Shown here: positions 8,057 to 16,295 of the stretch, in pieces
Position numbering within the stretch: position 1 is the stretch's first letter
Layout: the number at the start of each line of letters is the position of its first letter
DNA from: Kitasatospora sp. NBC_01287
GTDB lineage: Bacteria; Actinomycetota; Actinomycetes; Streptomycetales; Streptomycetaceae
Length of the DNA stretch: 64,000 bases
Reading direction: 5' to 3'
NCBI RefSeq assembly: GCF_026340565.1
Contig: NZ_JAPEPB010000001.1
Location: forward strand, 2,418,001-2,482,000
Position numbers and translations under genes: made by a program
Notes under the pieces: model-generated
The model's database searches: none
What the model was told of the DNA's origin: nothing
The model's input: the letters and a program-made list of their open reading frames with translations, nothing else

Positions 8057-10146
8057 CCTCCGCCCCCGCCCAGGCGGCCACCGCACTCACCGACCACCTC
8101 GCGGCCGACCTCGCGGAGTTCGGCCTGCCCCTGCTGGACCCGGCCGCCGCGCTGCGCACCGAGGCCGGCCCGGCCGCGGTGCTGCTGACGGACTGGACGC
8201 TCGACACCGCGGCCGAGTTGAGCCGGCACGCCCTGAGCCCGCGCACGCCCGACCCGAACACGCCGGGCCGACCCGCACCCGGCCACGCCCTGCGCCTGAT
8301 CCCACTGCGGCTGGATGGGGCGCTGGCCGTGGTCGGCCCGGTGCTCCGGCCCGGCGCGGCGGCCTGCCTGCGCTGCGGCGAGTACCAGCGGCTGGCCACG
8401 ACCGGGGGCCGGGTCCCGTTCCAGAGCGCCGGCCTGTCACTCGCGGGGGTGGGTGCCCCGGCCCTGCTCGCGCCGCTGGCCTCTCTGGTGGCCGATCTGC
8501 TGGCGACAGATCTGCCAGTGGCCGATCCGGTAGCTGCCGAACCGATGACAGATGACAGAAATCAAAATCTGTCATCACAACTCTCCACGCCGTCATCGCC
8601 ACTCCCCCCGACCGCCACTGCCACTGCAACCGCCACAACCGCCACCGTGCACCTGCTGCACACCGGCCGCGCCACCTGGTCCACCCACCAGGTTCGCCCG
8701 ATCGGCGGGTGCCCGGTCTGCCGCCCCCTGCCCGCGGACACGGCCGCCGCCGCCCGGCTGTCCACCCGACCGCGCCCGCTGCCCGTCCCGGGCGTCCTGC
8801 GCGGACCGAACCTCCGCACCAGCAATGCCCAGCTGCGCGCCGCACTGCACGACGAGCGGTTCGGGCCGGTGCGGCAGCTGATCCAGGCGGAGAGTTCGGT
8901 GGCGGGGCTGACCACCGCACTGCTCACCGACGGGCGGGTGGGCGCGAGCGGCGGCCACGGACGCGGCAGCGACTTCGAGAGCAGCGAGCGGGTGGCCCTG
9001 TTCGAAGGCGTCGAGCGGCTGCTCGGCATGCGCCCGCACGGCCGGCGGACCGTGCTGCGGTCCGCCTTCGCCACGCTGGGCCCGCGGCGTGCGGTGGATC
9101 CCGAGCGGCTCGGCCTGCCCGACCCGGCGTACGACGGGCACCCGGCCTCCTCGACCGTCCCGTACCATCCGGAGCTGGAGCTCGACTGGGTGCACGGCTG
9201 GTCGCTCACCCGGCGCCGCGCGCTCGCCGTCCCCGAGCACGTCGCCTACTGGGACCCGCCGGAGCCGGACCGGCCGCGGGTGGTCTACGAGTCCTCGAAC
9301 GGCTGCGGGCTCGGCAACAGCCCCGAAGAGGCCGCGCTCTACGGGCTCTTCGAGGTCGCGGAGCGGGACGCTTTCCTGATGGCCTGGTACGCGGGCGCGC
9401 CGCTGCCCCGGCTCGCGGTGCCCGAGGACGACCCCGAGGTCGGCCGCCTGGCCGATCGGGCGGAGCTGGCCGGCTACCGGCTCAGCCTGCTGGACGCCAC
9501 CAACGACCTCGGCGTCCCGGCCGTCCTGGCGCTCTGCCGGCTCCGCACCGGCCACCCACTACCGCCGCACCCACTACTGCCGCACACGCTGCTGGCCGCC
9601 GGCGCGCACCACGACCCGCGCGCCGCCGTCCGTTCGGCGGTGTCGGAGGTGGTGACCAACGTGCAGGAGGCGGTCCAGCGCCTGCACACCGGCGACCGGC
9701 CGCTCGACCCCGAGCGGCTGCGACCGATGCTGGCGGAGCCGGAGCTGGTGCGCTCGCTGGACGACCACACCGGCGTCAACGGGCTGGCCCAGGCGCAGTC
9801 CCGGCTGGCCTTCCTCTTCGCCGATGCTCCCCGGTCCACGCTGCTGGCCCGGCCGGCGGCACCGGTCACCGATCTGACCGTCCTGCTGGAGGCGACCGTC
9901 GGCCGGCTGGCGGGCCTGGGACTGGAGGTGATCACGGTCGACCAGGACGAGGCCGGGGTGCGCGACCGGCTCGGGCTGCACTGCGCGAAGGTGATCGTGC
10001 CCGGCAGCCTGCCGATGACCTTCGGTCACGTCCACCGCCGCACCCGGGGGCTGCCGCGGCTGCTGGAGGTGCCGTACCGGCTGGGCCGCACCAGCCGACC
10101 GCTGCGGCCCGAGGAGCTGAACCCCCACCCGCACCCGTTCCCTTGA
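8053..10146 (+). CDS. lazE: YcaO cyclodehydratase for azole formation
   Basis: This 697-residue protein has its ATG overlapping the previous stop. An N-terminal E1-like region carries two Cys pairs, CLRCGE near residue 106 and GGCPVCRP near residue 220, likely ligands of one structural zinc. The YcaO domain follows from about residue 260, with SSVAGLTTALLTDGRVGASG, then SSNGCGLGNSPEEAALYGLF leading into EVAERDAFL, the conserved ATP/Mg-binding stretch. It ends in a Pro-rich tail (PHPHPFP), as active YcaO cyclodehydratases often do. It would phosphorylate core amides and cyclise Cys, and some Ser, to thiazolines and oxazolines. A short A+T-rich patch near 8545-8590, between the Cys pairs, is probably a linker. 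Confidence 0.94.
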   Translation: MTSAPAQAATALTDHLAADLAEFGLPLLDPAAALRTEAGPAAVLLTDWTLDTAAELSRHALSPRTPDPNTPGRPAPGHALRLIPLRLDGALAVVGPVLRPGAAACLRCGEYQRLATTGGRVPFQSAGLSLAGVGAPALLAPLASLVADLLATDLPVADPVAAEPMTDDRNQNLSSQLSTPSSPLPPTATATATATTATVHLLHTGRATWSTHQVRPIGGCPVCRPLPADTAAAARLSTRPRPLPVPGVLRGPNLRTSNAQLRAALHDERFGPVRQLIQAESSVAGLTTALLTDGRVGASGGHGRGSDFESSERVALFEGVERLLGMRPHGRRTVLRSAFATLGPRRAVDPERLGLPDPAYDGHPASSTVPYHPELELDWVHGWSLTRRRALAVPEHVAYWDPPEPDRPRVVYESSNGCGLGNSPEEAALYGLFEVAERDAFLMAWYAGAPLPRLAVPEDDPEVGRLADRAELAGYRLSLLDATNDLGVPAVLALCRLRTGHPLPPHPLLPHTLLAAGAHHDPRAAVRSAVSEVVTNVQEAVQRLHTGDRPLDPERLRPMLAEPELVRSLDDHTGVNGLAQAQSRLAFLFADAPRSTLLARPAAPVTDLTVLLEATVGRLAGLGLEVITVDQDEAGVRDRLGLHCAKVIVPGSLPMTFGHVHRRTRGLPRLLEVPYRLGRTSRPLRPEELNPHPHPFP

Positions 10147-10250
10147 GCATCCCCCGAGTACGCCCCCCACGCCCGCCCGCACCCGCACCGCCCGCACCAC
10201 ACGCCCGTCCGCCCGTCCGCCCGTCCGCCCGGACTCCGGAGGATCCGCCC

Positions 10251-12077
10251 GTGACCACCACCGCGCCCGCAACCACCGACCTGGCCGGCTGGCACAGCCT
10301 GCACCTGTTCCTGCACTGCGGGACCGAGGAGACCGACGCGTTCCTGGTCCGCCAACTCGCACCGCTGCTGGACGGCTTGGTCCGCGATGGCCGGGCCGAC
10401 CGGTGGTTCTTCATCCGCTACCAGGAGGGCGGCCCGCACCTGCGGATCCGGATCCGCGGCCTGGCCGCCGACACCGCCACCGAACTGCCGGGCTTGCTCG
10501 CCCAGTTGGCCGAGCAGGCCGAGCCGCACCACCCAGCACCGCCGAACACCGTTCCGGCCGAACCGGGTTGGGCCTCCCGGCACGCCGAGGTGCGCCCGGT
10601 GCCCTACCGGCCGGAGACCGAGCGGTACGGCGGGGCGCGGGCGCTGCCGATCGCCGAGGAGGTCTTCGCCGCGTCTTCCCGGGTGGCGCTGAGCGCCCTG
10701 GCCGCGCTCGTGCCCCAACCACCGGGCGCCAACACCGGCACCGGCACCGGCACCGGCACCGCCCAACGGCTGACCCTGGCGGCCGACCTGGCCCAGACCA
10801 CGGCCGAAGCACTGGGCCTGGACCGGCTGGCGGCGGCGCAGTGGCTGCGCCGGCACGCGGGGGGCTGGCGCTGGGTCACCGAGGTCGCGCTGCTGCCCGC
10901 CGCGGCCGTGCACAGCAAGGTCAACCGGGTCCACGCCGGACAGCACCAGGCCCTGCTGGCCCGCTCCGAGGCCGTGCGCGCCGGGCTGCGGGACGGCACC
11001 GCGGCCCCCTGGCTCACCGACTGGGCCGCCGTGGTGCGGGAGGCCGACACCCGGTTGCGCGAAGCCGCCACGATCCGCACCGGGGAGGCGGGCGGCAGCG
11101 GAGCCCCGGCCGGCGCCGAGGCACCGGTCCCCGCCGACCTGCGGCTGCCCTGGGTCTGGGCCTCCCAGCTGCACATGCTGCTCAACCGGCTCGGCGTGGC
11201 CCCGGACGAGGAGCGCGCGGTCTGCCGGCTCGCCGCCCGGACACTGCTGGACACCGGCGAGCCGCCGTCCTTCTTCCCCACCGGGCACACCGCGGTCGAC
11301 CGCCAGTACCTGGAGCGCAGCAAGTTCCAGGTGGGCCGCGACGAGGACACCACGCTCGGCCCGCTGCCCGCCGGCGGCGCCGCCTCACCGCCGGCGCCCT
11401 TCGACCTGCCCGAGATCGAACTCCCGGGTGACCCGCTGCCCGACCTCCCGCTGCGCCAGGTGCTGCGGCGGCGGGTCTCGGCGCGCGGTCCGCTCGCCGG
11501 TCCACTGACCGCGACCACCCTGGGCACGCTGCTCTGGAACGCCCACGCGCCCAGTCACGAGAGCAGCTGGACCGCGACGGACGGCACCGTCCACCGCTCA
11601 TTGCACCGGCCCTACCCGAGTGCCGGCGCCCTCTACACGGCGCGGCTGCGCCTGCTCGCGCTCGACGTGGCCGGGCTGGCCCCGGGGACCTACGACTGCC
11701 TGCCCGAGCGCCGCGCCCTGCGGCTGCTCGGCCCGGCACCCGCCGTCGACGAACTCAAGGCGCTCTCCGGCTACTTCGCCCGACCCGACGACGACCTCCA
11801 GCGGATCGGCATCGAGCGGGTGCCGGCCGTGCTCGCGCTCTACCTGGACCTCGGTCGGCTGCGCGGACGCTACGGCCTGCGGGCGCTGCGGCTGGGACTG
11901 CTGGAGTGCGGCCACCTGGCCCAGACGGTGGTGCTGACCGCCACCGCGCTGGGCCTGGTCACCACCACCGTCGGCGGCCTACAGGACGACCTCGCGCACG
12001 AACTGCTCGGTCTGGACGACCTCGACCAGCCCCTGCAGTACCTGCTGCCGCTCGGCCGGACGCCGGGCGCGGCCTGA
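10251..12077 (+). CDS. lazF: Bifunctional glutamate-elimination / azoline dehydrogenase
   Basis: This 608-residue fusion starts at GTG after GGAGGATCC. The N-terminal half is SpaB_C-like: WHSLHLFLHCGTEETDAFLV, FFIRYQEGGPHLRIRIRG, and a region with LHMLLNRLGVAPDEERAVC. A Pro-rich linker leads to an McbC/SagB-type FMN nitroreductase-fold domain, from about residue 400: LPLRQVLRRRVSARGPLAG, YPSAGALYTARLRLLALDV and a final HLAQTVVLTATALGLVTTTVGG. The same fusion is found in LazF of lactazole, where the first domain removes glutamate to give dehydroalanine and the second oxidises azolines to azoles. A (GGCACC)n run at 10734-10757 codes a Thr-Gly repeat in a loop of the first domain. Confidence 0.9.
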   Translation: MTTTAPATTDLAGWHSLHLFLHCGTEETDAFLVRQLAPLLDGLVRDGRADRWFFIRYQEGGPHLRIRIRGLAADTATELPGLLAQLAEQAEPHHPAPPNTVPAEPGWASRHAEVRPVPYRPETERYGGARALPIAEEVFAASSRVALSALAALVPQPPGANTGTGTGTGTAQRLTLAADLAQTTAEALGLDRLAAAQWLRRHAGGWRWVTEVALLPAAAVHSKVNRVHAGQHQALLARSEAVRAGLRDGTAAPWLTDWAAVVREADTRLREAATIRTGEAGGSGAPAGAEAPVPADLRLPWVWASQLHMLLNRLGVAPDEERAVCRLAARTLLDTGEPPSFFPTGHTAVDRQYLERSKFQVGRDEDTTLGPLPAGGAASPPAPFDLPEIELPGDPLPDLPLRQVLRRRVSARGPLAGPLTATTLGTLLWNAHAPSHESSWTATDGTVHRSLHRPYPSAGALYTARLRLLALDVAGLAPGTYDCLPERRALRLLGPAPAVDELKALSGYFARPDDDLQRIGIERVPAVLALYLDLGRLRGRYGLRALRLGLLECGHLAQTVVLTATALGLVTTTVGGLQDDLAHELLGLDDLDQPLQYLLPLGRTPGAA

Positions 12078-12104
12078 GGCCCCGGCCCGCCGGCCACCGG
12101 CAGC

Positions 12105-12134
12105 GGCACCGGCACCGGCACCGGCACCGGCACC
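12105..12134. repeat. GGCACC hexamer repeat, five units
   Basis: Five perfect GGCACC units lie between the convergent ends of the thiopeptide operon and the next gene. The same hexamer is repeated four times inside the preceding gene at 10734-10757. Confidence 0.85.
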
Positions 12135-12146
12135 GCCCAGCACGCG

Positions 12147-12785
12147 TCAGCCGGCCAGTCGCCGCCCCTGCTCGAAGAAGGCCAGCACACCGTCCACACC
12201 GCCGAGTTCGCGGACGGCGACCGCCGCGCCGAACGGCGCGTTCCAGTACTCCCCCGACCGCCGGGTGTGCGGCCCGACATAGGCGTAGGGCTCCGCCAGG
12301 AAGTCGTCACCCGGGGAGACCCCGTAGTTGACCGCGGCCTCGGTCACCCCGAGGTCGAAGTGCTCGGGCCAGATCACCGGGTCCGCCCCGGGCAGCAACC
12401 GGCGCAGCGCGGCGTCGCCGACCACGAAGCCCTGCGCGATCCGGTGTGCGGCCCCCGGCTCGGCCTCGATCACGTCCTCGGGGCCGAGCCCGCACCCGTC
12501 CTGGTAGAGCCCCGCGGGCGGGCCGGCCTCGACCCCGACGGCGTCCGCCAGCGCGGCGCAGGTGGTCCGCTCCAGGAAGAGCCGCTGCCCGGGCGCCACC
12601 AGGTCCGCGCCGACCACCTGCAGGTTCGGCTCGGCCCGGGTGGCGAAGCCGCCGAGGGCGGCGCGCAGTCTGATCGTGCCGCTGGTCCGGTACTGCGGGC
12701 CGGCCAGGACCAGCTCCGCGACGGCGTGCAGGGCGCGGCGGGTGCGCACCAGCGTGTCGATGTCCTCGATCTCTCCGTTGTCCAT
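12147..12785 (-). CDS. Conserved hypothetical protein
   Basis: The 212-residue product is soluble and acidic and starts MDNGEIEDIDTLVRTRRALH. I do not recognise a characterised family. Visible parts are a helix AELVLAGPQYRTSGTIRLRA, a segment DLVAPGQRLFLERTTCAAL, and a C-terminal stretch with WPEHFDLGVTEAAVNYGV and EYWNAPFGAAVAVRELGG. No signal peptide, membrane segment or catalytic motif is obvious. The ATG at 12785 is chosen because upstream in-frame codons read into basic low-complexity sequence. It converges on the thiopeptide operon, ending 69 bases from it, and so is not its obvious partner. Confidence 0.75.
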   Translation of the reverse strand: MDNGEIEDIDTLVRTRRALHAVAELVLAGPQYRTSGTIRLRAALGGFATRAEPNLQVVGADLVAPGQRLFLERTTCAALADAVGVEAGPPAGLYQDGCGLGPEDVIEAEPGAAHRIAQGFVVGDAALRRLLPGADPVIWPEHFDLGVTEAAVNYGVSPGDDFLAEPYAYVGPHTRRSGEYWNAPFGAAVAVRELGGVDGVLAFFEQGRRLAG

Positions 12786-12918
12786 GACGGCATGCTGCCC
12801 CACCGCGCCCGCCGGGCTCGGCACCCGACGCGCCTTCCGCCGAGTCAACGTCAGGACTCCTCCCCATCACGGCTGCTGATGGTCCGTCAGACCTCGCGCC
12901 CCGGCCGCGACACGCCGA

Positions 12919-12968
12919 AGGCCGCACCGGCCCACGGGTCCACTGGAACCCATGGGCCGGTGCGGCCT
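12919..12968. terminator. Hairpin terminator, 21-bp stem
   Basis: The arms 12919-12939 and 12948-12968 pair over 21 bases with a single C/A mismatch (a G-T wobble on the minus strand) and an 8-base loop. It lies 87 bases beyond the stop of the minus-strand lipase gene and is the likely terminator for it. Confidence 0.8.
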
Positions 12969-13055
12969 GGTGGTCATCCCACCTTCCGGCTCACGTCCCG
13001 GCTCACGCTCCGGCCGGCGCGGCGCGGCCCGCCGGCGGCCGGGAACGGTGGCGCG

Positions 13056-14378
13056 TCAGCAGTTCGAGGGGGCCGTGCCGCCGGCGAACCGGTCGGCGAT
13101 CCAGGCCAGGTACTCCTGCTGCGCCTCGAACGGGATCGTGTTGTGGGTGGCGCCCTGGTAGGTCGAGTACTCGACCGGCTGGCTGAAGCCGCAGGCCCGC
13201 TTGATGTACTGCTCGGTGGAGTGGGGGTTGATGACGGTGTCGGCCGTCCCCTGCATGACCAGCACCGGCGCCACGGTGGTGGCGTAGCCCGGGGTGTTCT
13301 CGTAGAAGCGCCGGCTCCAGGTCTCGGGGACGTCGCGCAGCGGCTGGAACAGGGTGTCCAGCTGGTGCTGGTCGGCGACGTTGTTCTGGATCACGTCGGC
13401 GAAGTGCTCGATGCACGCTTCCCCGTCACCCTGCAACGCGTCGAGCCCGGCCGGCTGCAGCACGTCACTCGCCCGCAGTTCGGGGTAGGCCGCGAGGAAG
13501 CCCCGGTAGACGTTGACCCGCAGGGCCGCGTTGTGGGCCTCCGAGGACGCGTTGCGCGGTCCGGGGAGCACGAGGCCCGCGAACTGGGGCCCGAGGTCGG
13601 CCGCCGGGGCGAGGGCGGCCACCCCGACCAGGTCGAGGTCCGGGCTGTAGGCGGGCGCGTCCTGACCGATGAACAGCCCCGCGCCGCCGCCCTGCGACCA
13701 ACCCAGGACGGCCGTGCGGTTGTTCGCGCGCACCGGCCGGAGCTGCCGCGCCGCGGTGACCGAGTCCAGCACGTTGTGCGTCTCGGTCGCGCCGACCACG
13801 TACTGGTGGACGCCGGGCGTCCCCAGGCCCTGGTAGTCGGTCGCCACCACGACGTCGCCGGCGGCGAGGAACTGGGTCAGCGCGGGCACCCCGACGTCGA
13901 TCCCGAAGGGGCTCTGGTAGCTGAAGTAGTCGTCGAGGTCCCGGGCCGGGTTCGGCGCGGCCGACGGCGCGCACTGGCGCGGTCCGCCGACGGTGCCGTG
14001 GGCCCACGCCACCACGTTGCGCCCGCCGGACGGCGCCGCGCCGTCCGGCCAGACGACCAGGCCGGAGACGGCGACGGGGGTGCCGTCGTGCAGCGTCGAG
14101 CGGTAGAGGATCTTGCAGGCGCGGGCGTGACCGGGCGCCTCGATCCGCTGGGCCCGGATCAGGTCACCGTGGCGCCCCCGGGGCAGCGGTGACGGCGGCT
14201 CGTAGAAGTCGGCCCCACCGGGGCCGGCCGGCACACCGAGCGCGCACGGCACCGGGTGCTCCCCGCCCCGAACGCCACCGGCCGCGGCGGCTTGGGTGCT
14301 CAGCCCCGCCAGCGCGAGGAAGGGCACGAGGGCAGCCGCAGTGGCTGCCCGTAGCCAGGCTCTCATCAGGGTTCCCAT
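13056..14378 (-). CDS. Secreted lipase, LIP (secretory lipase) family
   Basis: This 440-residue alpha/beta hydrolase has a signal peptide (positively charged MRAWLRAATAAA, then a hydrophobic stretch to QAAAA). The nucleophile elbow is GWSQGG near residue 228; the acid is the Asp in GTADTVINPH near residue 380; and the His is in GATHNTIP near residue 410. This arrangement and the C-terminal Cys fit the PF03583 secretory lipases common in actinomycetes, which cleave lipids or other esters outside the cell. Starts are possible at GTG 14381, ATG 14378 or ATG 14366; the last gives the most typical signal peptide. A hairpin follows the stop. The divergent spacer holds an inverted repeat. Confidence 0.88.
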   Translation of the reverse strand: MGTLMRAWLRAATAAALVPFLALAGLSTQAAAAGGVRGGEHPVPCALGVPAGPGGADFYEPPSPLPRGRHGDLIRAQRIEAPGHARACKILYRSTLHDGTPVAVSGLVVWPDGAAPSGGRNVVAWAHGTVGGPRQCAPSAAPNPARDLDDYFSYQSPFGIDVGVPALTQFLAAGDVVVATDYQGLGTPGVHQYVVGATETHNVLDSVTAARQLRPVRANNRTAVLGWSQGGGAGLFIGQDAPAYSPDLDLVGVAALAPAADLGPQFAGLVLPGPRNASSEAHNAALRVNVYRGFLAAYPELRASDVLQPAGLDALQGDGEACIEHFADVIQNNVADQHQLDTLFQPLRDVPETWSRRFYENTPGYATTVAPVLVMQGTADTVINPHSTEQYIKRACGFSQPVEYSTYQGATHNTIPFEAQQEYLAWIADRFAGGTAPSNC

Positions 14379-14474
14379 CACTGGACGTGGGCTGGCTTCC
14401 GCCCGACCGCGCGGGGCGGCGGCGTGAGCCGGCGGGTCATGATCGGGTCGAGGCTACGTTCCAGTGATCGAGAA

Positions 14475-14489
14475 GTCACTTATCGTGAC
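14475..14489. promoter_or_regulatory. Inverted repeat GTCAC-N5-GTGAC in a divergent spacer
   Basis: Two 5-base arms separated by TTATC lie in the 259-base gap between the lipase gene (minus) and the 508-residue gene (plus). The local sequence is A+T-rich for this genome, so an operator or promoter element is plausible. No regulator is identified. Confidence 0.3.
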
Positions 14490-14637
14490 AGTCATCGCGT
14501 GTCAGCCTCCTCGGGCACGGTCGCGGCCGGGCACCGAAAGGCTGTGGCAGAGCGCGGGTGGCGGGCGCTATGCTCCCCGCGATGACTACCTATTCTCTTC
14601 AGAGATCGGGGGTCCCGTCCGCGCAAGGTGAGTGCTG

Positions 14638-16164
14638 ATGCTCACTCGGACCGCTGACGGGGATTCCCGACTTTCCTTCTGGCCGCGCGTGCGCGAGTTC
14701 GCCGTGCCGCCCTCCATGATCGAGACCGCGACCGCCCGCCGCCACGCCGGGGACTGGGCCGGGGCATGTGCCGCCGCCGGTGTCGACGTCGATCTCAACC
14801 TGCGCCATCTGGCGCGCACCCACGGCCAGGAACTGGCGGCCAGGATCCGAGCCGACCTGCGCCGGCTCGCGCCCGACCTGCTGCGCTGGCACCTGCCGCG
14901 GATCGCCCCCGACGGACTGCTGCGGCCCGGCCTGACCATCGCGCTGGCCCGCTACGACGGCGCGGGACGGGACGGGGCCGGCCCGGTGCACCTGGTGGTC
15001 CGCACGCCGCCCGCCTGGGCGGACGGCGGTCAGCGGATCAGCCTCGCGCTGTGGGACGGGTCCGAGGGCGGGAGCGACACCTGCCGCCACCCGCGACCGC
15101 GTCCCCACCCGCGCTACCGACTCGACCTGCACCGCCACCTCTGGGACGTCCACCGGGCCGGGGAGTTGCGAATCCGCTCCGGCGCCGCCCCGGCGCCCGC
15201 CGGGCCAGGCCCCGCACCGGACCTGTCGGCACCAGGGCTGCTGCCGCAGGGGCGCCGCTGCGCCGTCGACCGGTGGGCGGCCGAGGCGGGGATCCTGCTC
15301 CGCGCGGCGGGACGGGCCACCGGCCCTGTCGCCGTGCGGCTCGGGGCCCGGCACCGGCTGGTCCTGGAGCTGTCCCTCGCAACGGAGTTGGGCCCGCGAA
15401 TCGGCCCGCGAATCGGCCCGCGAATCGGCTCGGGATCCGCCCCGGGCTCGGATCGGGGCTCGGATCGGGGCTCGGATCGGGGCTCGGATCGGGACGCCTC
15501 AGGGTCCCCGGGCGTGCGGATCGCGGCGGTCTCCGTCGATGACGGCACCCGCGTGCTGCCGGTCCTGCCCGACGCGGCGACCTGGGTGCTGCCCGACCTG
15601 GAGCTGATCCGCACCGGTGCGATCGAGGCCGCCCGGCTTCACCCGCTGGTCGCCACAGCCTTGCTGACGGACCATCAGCTCGAATGGGCGTCGAACCGGA
15701 CACCGGATCCGGCGCCGGACCGGGCGGGGCAACCGCGCCTGGTGCCGTGCCGGGGCGCCCGGCACCGGATCGGCCTGGTCGACGGGGTCCTGGCGCCGCT
15801 GGACCACGACCCGGCCGAGGTCCGCCGGGAGGAGCTGCTGGCCGCCCTGACCGGTACGCCGCTGCCCTGCCTGCAGGCGATCGACGAGGCGCACCGCCGT
15901 CCGGAGTGCCTCACCGGCGTGCGCGAGCGCCTGGACCACGGCGACACCGCCGGCGCGCTCGCCGTCGTCGAAGGCCTGCTGGGCCCCGACGCGCTGCTGC
16001 GCAGCGGCGAGTTGCGCGACGAGCTGGAGGCGGCCGCGCGGCGGCGGGTCACCTACGGCCTGTTCAGAGCGGGCCTGGTCGGGCCCGCCCCCGGCCGCAG
16101 CCGCCCGAAGCCCCGCCGCTCCCCCGAGCACCGCTCCCACCCGCGCCACACGATGGGCCGATGA
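14638..16164 (+). CDS. Conserved protein of a MoxR-VWA gene unit
   Basis: This 508-residue protein of unknown function starts at ATG 14638, 6 bases after AAGGTGAG. The N-terminus reads as a soluble domain (FWPRVREFAVPPSMIETATA, then ARTHGQELAARIRADLRRL). The middle carries an in-frame tandem repeat coding GPRI three times and GSDR four times, bridging to a C-terminal part with YGLFRAGLVG. No signal peptide or membrane helix is seen. It lies directly ahead of a MoxR ATPase and a VWA/zinc-protease gene on the same strand (131 bases to the first), an arrangement suggesting a shared function, perhaps as substrate or adaptor of the ATPase. I do not recognise a named domain. Confidence 0.75.
   Translation: MLTRTADGDSRLSFWPRVREFAVPPSMIETATARRHAGDWAGACAAAGVDVDLNLRHLARTHGQELAARIRADLRRLAPDLLRWHLPRIAPDGLLRPGLTIALARYDGAGRDGAGPVHLVVRTPPAWADGGQRISLALWDGSEGGSDTCRHPRPRPHPRYRLDLHRHLWDVHRAGELRIRSGAAPAPAGPGPAPDLSAPGLLPQGRRCAVDRWAAEAGILLRAAGRATGPVAVRLGARHRLVLELSLATELGPRIGPRIGPRIGSGSAPGSDRGSDRGSDRGSDRDASGSPGVRIAAVSVDDGTRVLPVLPDAATWVLPDLELIRTGAIEAARLHPLVATALLTDHQLEWASNRTPDPAPDRAGQPRLVPCRGARHRIGLVDGVLAPLDHDPAEVRREELLAALTGTPLPCLQAIDEAHRRPECLTGVRERLDHGDTAGALAVVEGLLGPDALLRSGELRDELEAAARRRVTYGLFRAGLVGPAPGRSRPKPRRSPEHRSHPRHTMGR
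15391..15491 (+). repeat. Two in-frame 12-bp tandem repeats
   Basis: GGCCCGCGAATC occurs three times (15391-15426) and GGGCTCGGATCG four times (15444-15491), both within the 508-residue gene. Each unit is 12 bases, so changes in copy number add or remove four residues without a frameshift. Confidence 0.9.
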
Positions 16165-16295
16165 CGCGGGGCCCCGCCCCGTCCGCCTCCCGCGACCGCT
16201 CGCACCGGCCCGCACCCGCTCACTTCACCCGGCCCGCTCACTTCACCCTGCCCGCCGCCCGCACCGGGCCCGTCACGAACCCAAGGTGATCACCC

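Noticed and set aside
15391..15491. Short regular repeats as a possible CRISPR array
   Set aside because: The units are contiguous 12-mers in frame within a gene, with no spacers.
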